The notes under the pieces were generated by a model, which ran no database searches, had not been told where the DNA came from, and worked only from the letters and a program-made list of their open reading frames with translations. Below, in pieces: positions 42,485-43,954 of a stretch of DNA of 43,954 nucleotides (position 1 is its first letter; each line of letters opens with the position of its first letter). A program made the translations under genes and the position numbers. Where the stretch lies: assembly GCA_003576905.1 (NCBI GenBank), contig QEVG01000038.1, positions 1 to 43,954 of the forward strand, given 5' to 3'. This stretch comes from Planctomycetota bacterium. Its GTDB lineage: Bacteria; Planctomycetota; Phycisphaerae; UBA1845; UTPLA1.

Positions 42485-43207
42485 TCATGCGCGGCGAGCC
42501 TTCCTCCCCCGACGCTTGATCAAGGACAACATCGACACACAGAGTAACAACGATCCGGTTCCTGGTTCGGGAACCGTGGAAAGTGCGAATGCGAAGCTAC
42601 CTGTAGTGGCGCGCCAATCAGGAACCACCGGGTTACTGAATGAACGACCTGGAATCACACCATTTCCTCTTTCCCATCGATAATGACTTTCGTGATCCCC
42701 GATTTGGGCGATTTCAAGCCAGTAGAGCAGGTCAGCCTCCAGTAGAAATGTGGAGCCCAAGTCAACTTCGTATTCATATTCTGGAGGTCGGGTACCCACG
42801 GCAACAGTGGATCCCGTACTCAATCGCGAAGGATTCAAGAACGATTCTTCAAACAGAATGCTTGAACTGTCAGGAAGCCCATCGGTCGGGCGAGATGCAT
42901 AGAATCGAATCCTCATGGTCTCGTCGCCGGAGGGTGGGTCGTGTGCGTCGGGCGACTCATCGAAATCGTCACCGTAAAACCCCCACCATGTAATGTGTCG
43001 TATACTCGTAGATGCGGAGACTTGAACATTGTCCGCCTCAAGTTGCCAGAAAGGAGTCCCTGTCGCGAACTGGAGAAATTCCGTGTCTGATGCCTGACCA
43101 CCGGTCCTGTTCGGCAACTGCTCGAAGACGGTCCCGGCTGGAGCAACTACGGAAAGAACAGCCACAATACATGCGGCAACAACGAATTGGCGTATTTTAG
43201 CACTCAT
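42485..43207 (-). CDS. PEP-CTERM sorting-signal protein
   Basis: 240 residues. Signal peptide FVVAACIVAVLSVVAPAG. The middle is a beta-rich domain (FWQLEADNVQVSASTSIRHI, TWWGFYGDDFDESPDAHDPP, YEVDLGSTFLLEADLLYWLE) seen in planctomycete exported proteins. The C-terminus is a textbook PEP-CTERM signal: VPEPGTGS, a hydrophobic helix (LLLCVSMLSLI), then KRRGRKARR. Exosortase would cleave this and leave the protein in the envelope; no exosortase gene is in the window. The gene lies 99 bp upstream of the dockerin-type gene on the same strand and may be co-transcribed. Confidence 0.88.
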   Translation of the reverse strand: MSAKIRQFVVAACIVAVLSVVAPAGTVFEQLPNRTGGQASDTEFLQFATGTPFWQLEADNVQVSASTSIRHITWWGFYGDDFDESPDAHDPPSGDETMRIRFYASRPTDGLPDSSSILFEESFLNPSRLSTGSTVAVGTRPPEYEYEVDLGSTFLLEADLLYWLEIAQIGDHESHYRWERGNGVIPGRSFSNPVVPDWRATTGSFAFALSTVPEPGTGSLLLCVSMLSLIKRRGRKARRA

Positions 43208-43954
43208 GGATGCGTCACCATTCCGTCACCAGTTGCAGCCAACCAGCGTGAGGCGTGAGGAGGCATGGCCCCTATTGCGTTTTTCGCCGACCCGAACCCC
43301 CATCATCCTATCCCACGTCCGCGAAAAAAGGCAAGGAATCCCATGGTCTTTCCCAACGATATTCGATTCCTCAAAGCCGGCGTCGCCAATATGACACCCT
43401 CTTAATGCTTTGCCTCCCAGCTCTCGCCCCCCGTCGCACTACTTAACCGTGTATCAGGCAATTATCATGCCATCGAGTCCGATACGTCATTCCGCATATG
43501 ACAAGTCGGTGTACCGCTTACAGACCTTAATTCCGCCGGGACGATTCACCCCACGCGGAAAACGCCGCAACGAAAATGGACGAATCCGCAGGTGCCACAA
43601 GTACGACCCTGACACGCAACATCCGAAATCCTGTCGATATCGATGGTGTCACTTCCCCCGCACTCCCCAGCCGCATCCACCGCCGCCCCCGCTCACGCCG
43701 TCGCAATCAATCACCCACGCCTTCAATCCCTTGATCGCTGCATCCCAAACCACTCTTCCAAAAAAAAGCGCGCACGATGAGTACGCTCGGATAGGGCGGA
43801 CCACCGCATCCACTCCGCCGCTCGGAACCGTGTCTGCCCAACCACGATCGCGCAGCCTCGTCTTGACGTTTCTTGCGCACGGTGAGCAAGGAGGAAGGTC
43901 ATAACCCGCGAGAACGGACCGGCGATCGCGCGGATTCTCCCGCGCCCATCGCCC
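43208..43954. other. Terminal region, no convincing gene
   Basis: 747 bp up to the window edge. Six-frame reading gives only short or composition-biased frames (for example a proline/histidine-rich plus-strand frame at 43410-43904). The base composition is less GC-rich than the cores of neighbouring genes, and the PEP-CTERM gene promoter should lie in the first 100 bases. A gene beginning beyond the window edge cannot be excluded. Confidence 0.5.

Noticed and set aside
43410-43904. 164-residue plus-strand frame near the window end
   Set aside because: Proline/histidine/serine-rich composition, no recognisable domain or ribosome-binding site; not supportable as a gene.

Overview
The window looks like a piece of a GC-rich chromosome from a planctomycete (Planctomycetota, most like Phycisphaerae or a related uncultured lineage). 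This is inferred from gene content, not from a marker gene. The evidence is a secreted protein with a dockerin-type block followed by many D-C-N-x-N-G-x-P-D-E-C repeats, a PEP-CTERM protein, PQQ/NHL-type beta-propellers, an ECF sigma factor paired with a Ser/Thr kinase that carries a membrane segment and a long helical C-terminus, giant multihaem cytochromes, and a peptidoglycan/division cluster that stops at an ftsQ-like gene with no ftsA or ftsZ after it.

Layout. 1-1.2 kb: the upstream part of an IS3-family insertion sequence (orfA plus partial orfB, minus strand) with a poly-A frameshift site. 1.3-2.8 kb: two small unknown genes on the minus strand. 3.1 kb: tRNA-Ser(CGA). 3.4-4.8 kb: an exported PQQ-type propeller followed by a clear terminator. 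5.2-6.9 kb: a membrane family 2 glycosyltransferase. 7.0-7.9 kb: a helix-hairpin-helix protein and a STAS-domain protein. 8.3-12.8 kb: murC-murB-ddl-ftsQ-like, closed by a probable weak terminator. 13.0-16.1 kb: a second PQQ-type secreted protein and a polytopic membrane protein. 16.1-18.6 kb: a very GC-rich gene-free stretch, then two paralogous exported proteins. A remnant of the 3' end of the neighbouring kinase gene lies between them, which marks an old segmental duplication. 18.6-22.2 kb: the kinase and its ECF sigma factor, transcribed leftwards (sigma factor first).

22.6-25.6 kb: a compact leftward operon, TrkA-N protein, Rieske-flavodoxin fusion, zinc-ribbon membrane protein and folE. 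It is followed by a branched inverted-repeat element with a T-rich end that may be its terminator or a small RNA. 25.7-26.5 kb: truB. 26.5-31.9 kb: the most striking part, two divergent multihaem cytochrome genes. One encodes a NapC/NrfH-like membrane-anchored protein with 12 haem sites (one of them CX4CH). The other encodes an exported fusion of an NHL-type beta-propeller with 20 CXXCH motifs. A lipoprotein gene follows the second. 32.8-36.9 kb: leftward genes for a coiled-coil membrane protein, a membrane-anchored methyltransferase, a DUF5989-like small protein and a GT-C-type membrane protein. The last contains an in-frame heptanucleotide repeat tract. 37.0-39.5 kb: a hydantoinase A-like ASKHA protein and a BamD-like TPR protein. 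39.6-39.7 kb: a block of six 21-bp repeats. 39.9-43.2 kb: the dockerin/Ca-repeat protein and the PEP-CTERM protein. The last 0.75 kb shows no convincing gene.

The best candidates for something undescribed are the divergent 12-haem/20-haem locus and the Rieske-flavodoxin/TrkA-N/zinc-ribbon/folE operon. Functions given for both beyond domain level are inference.
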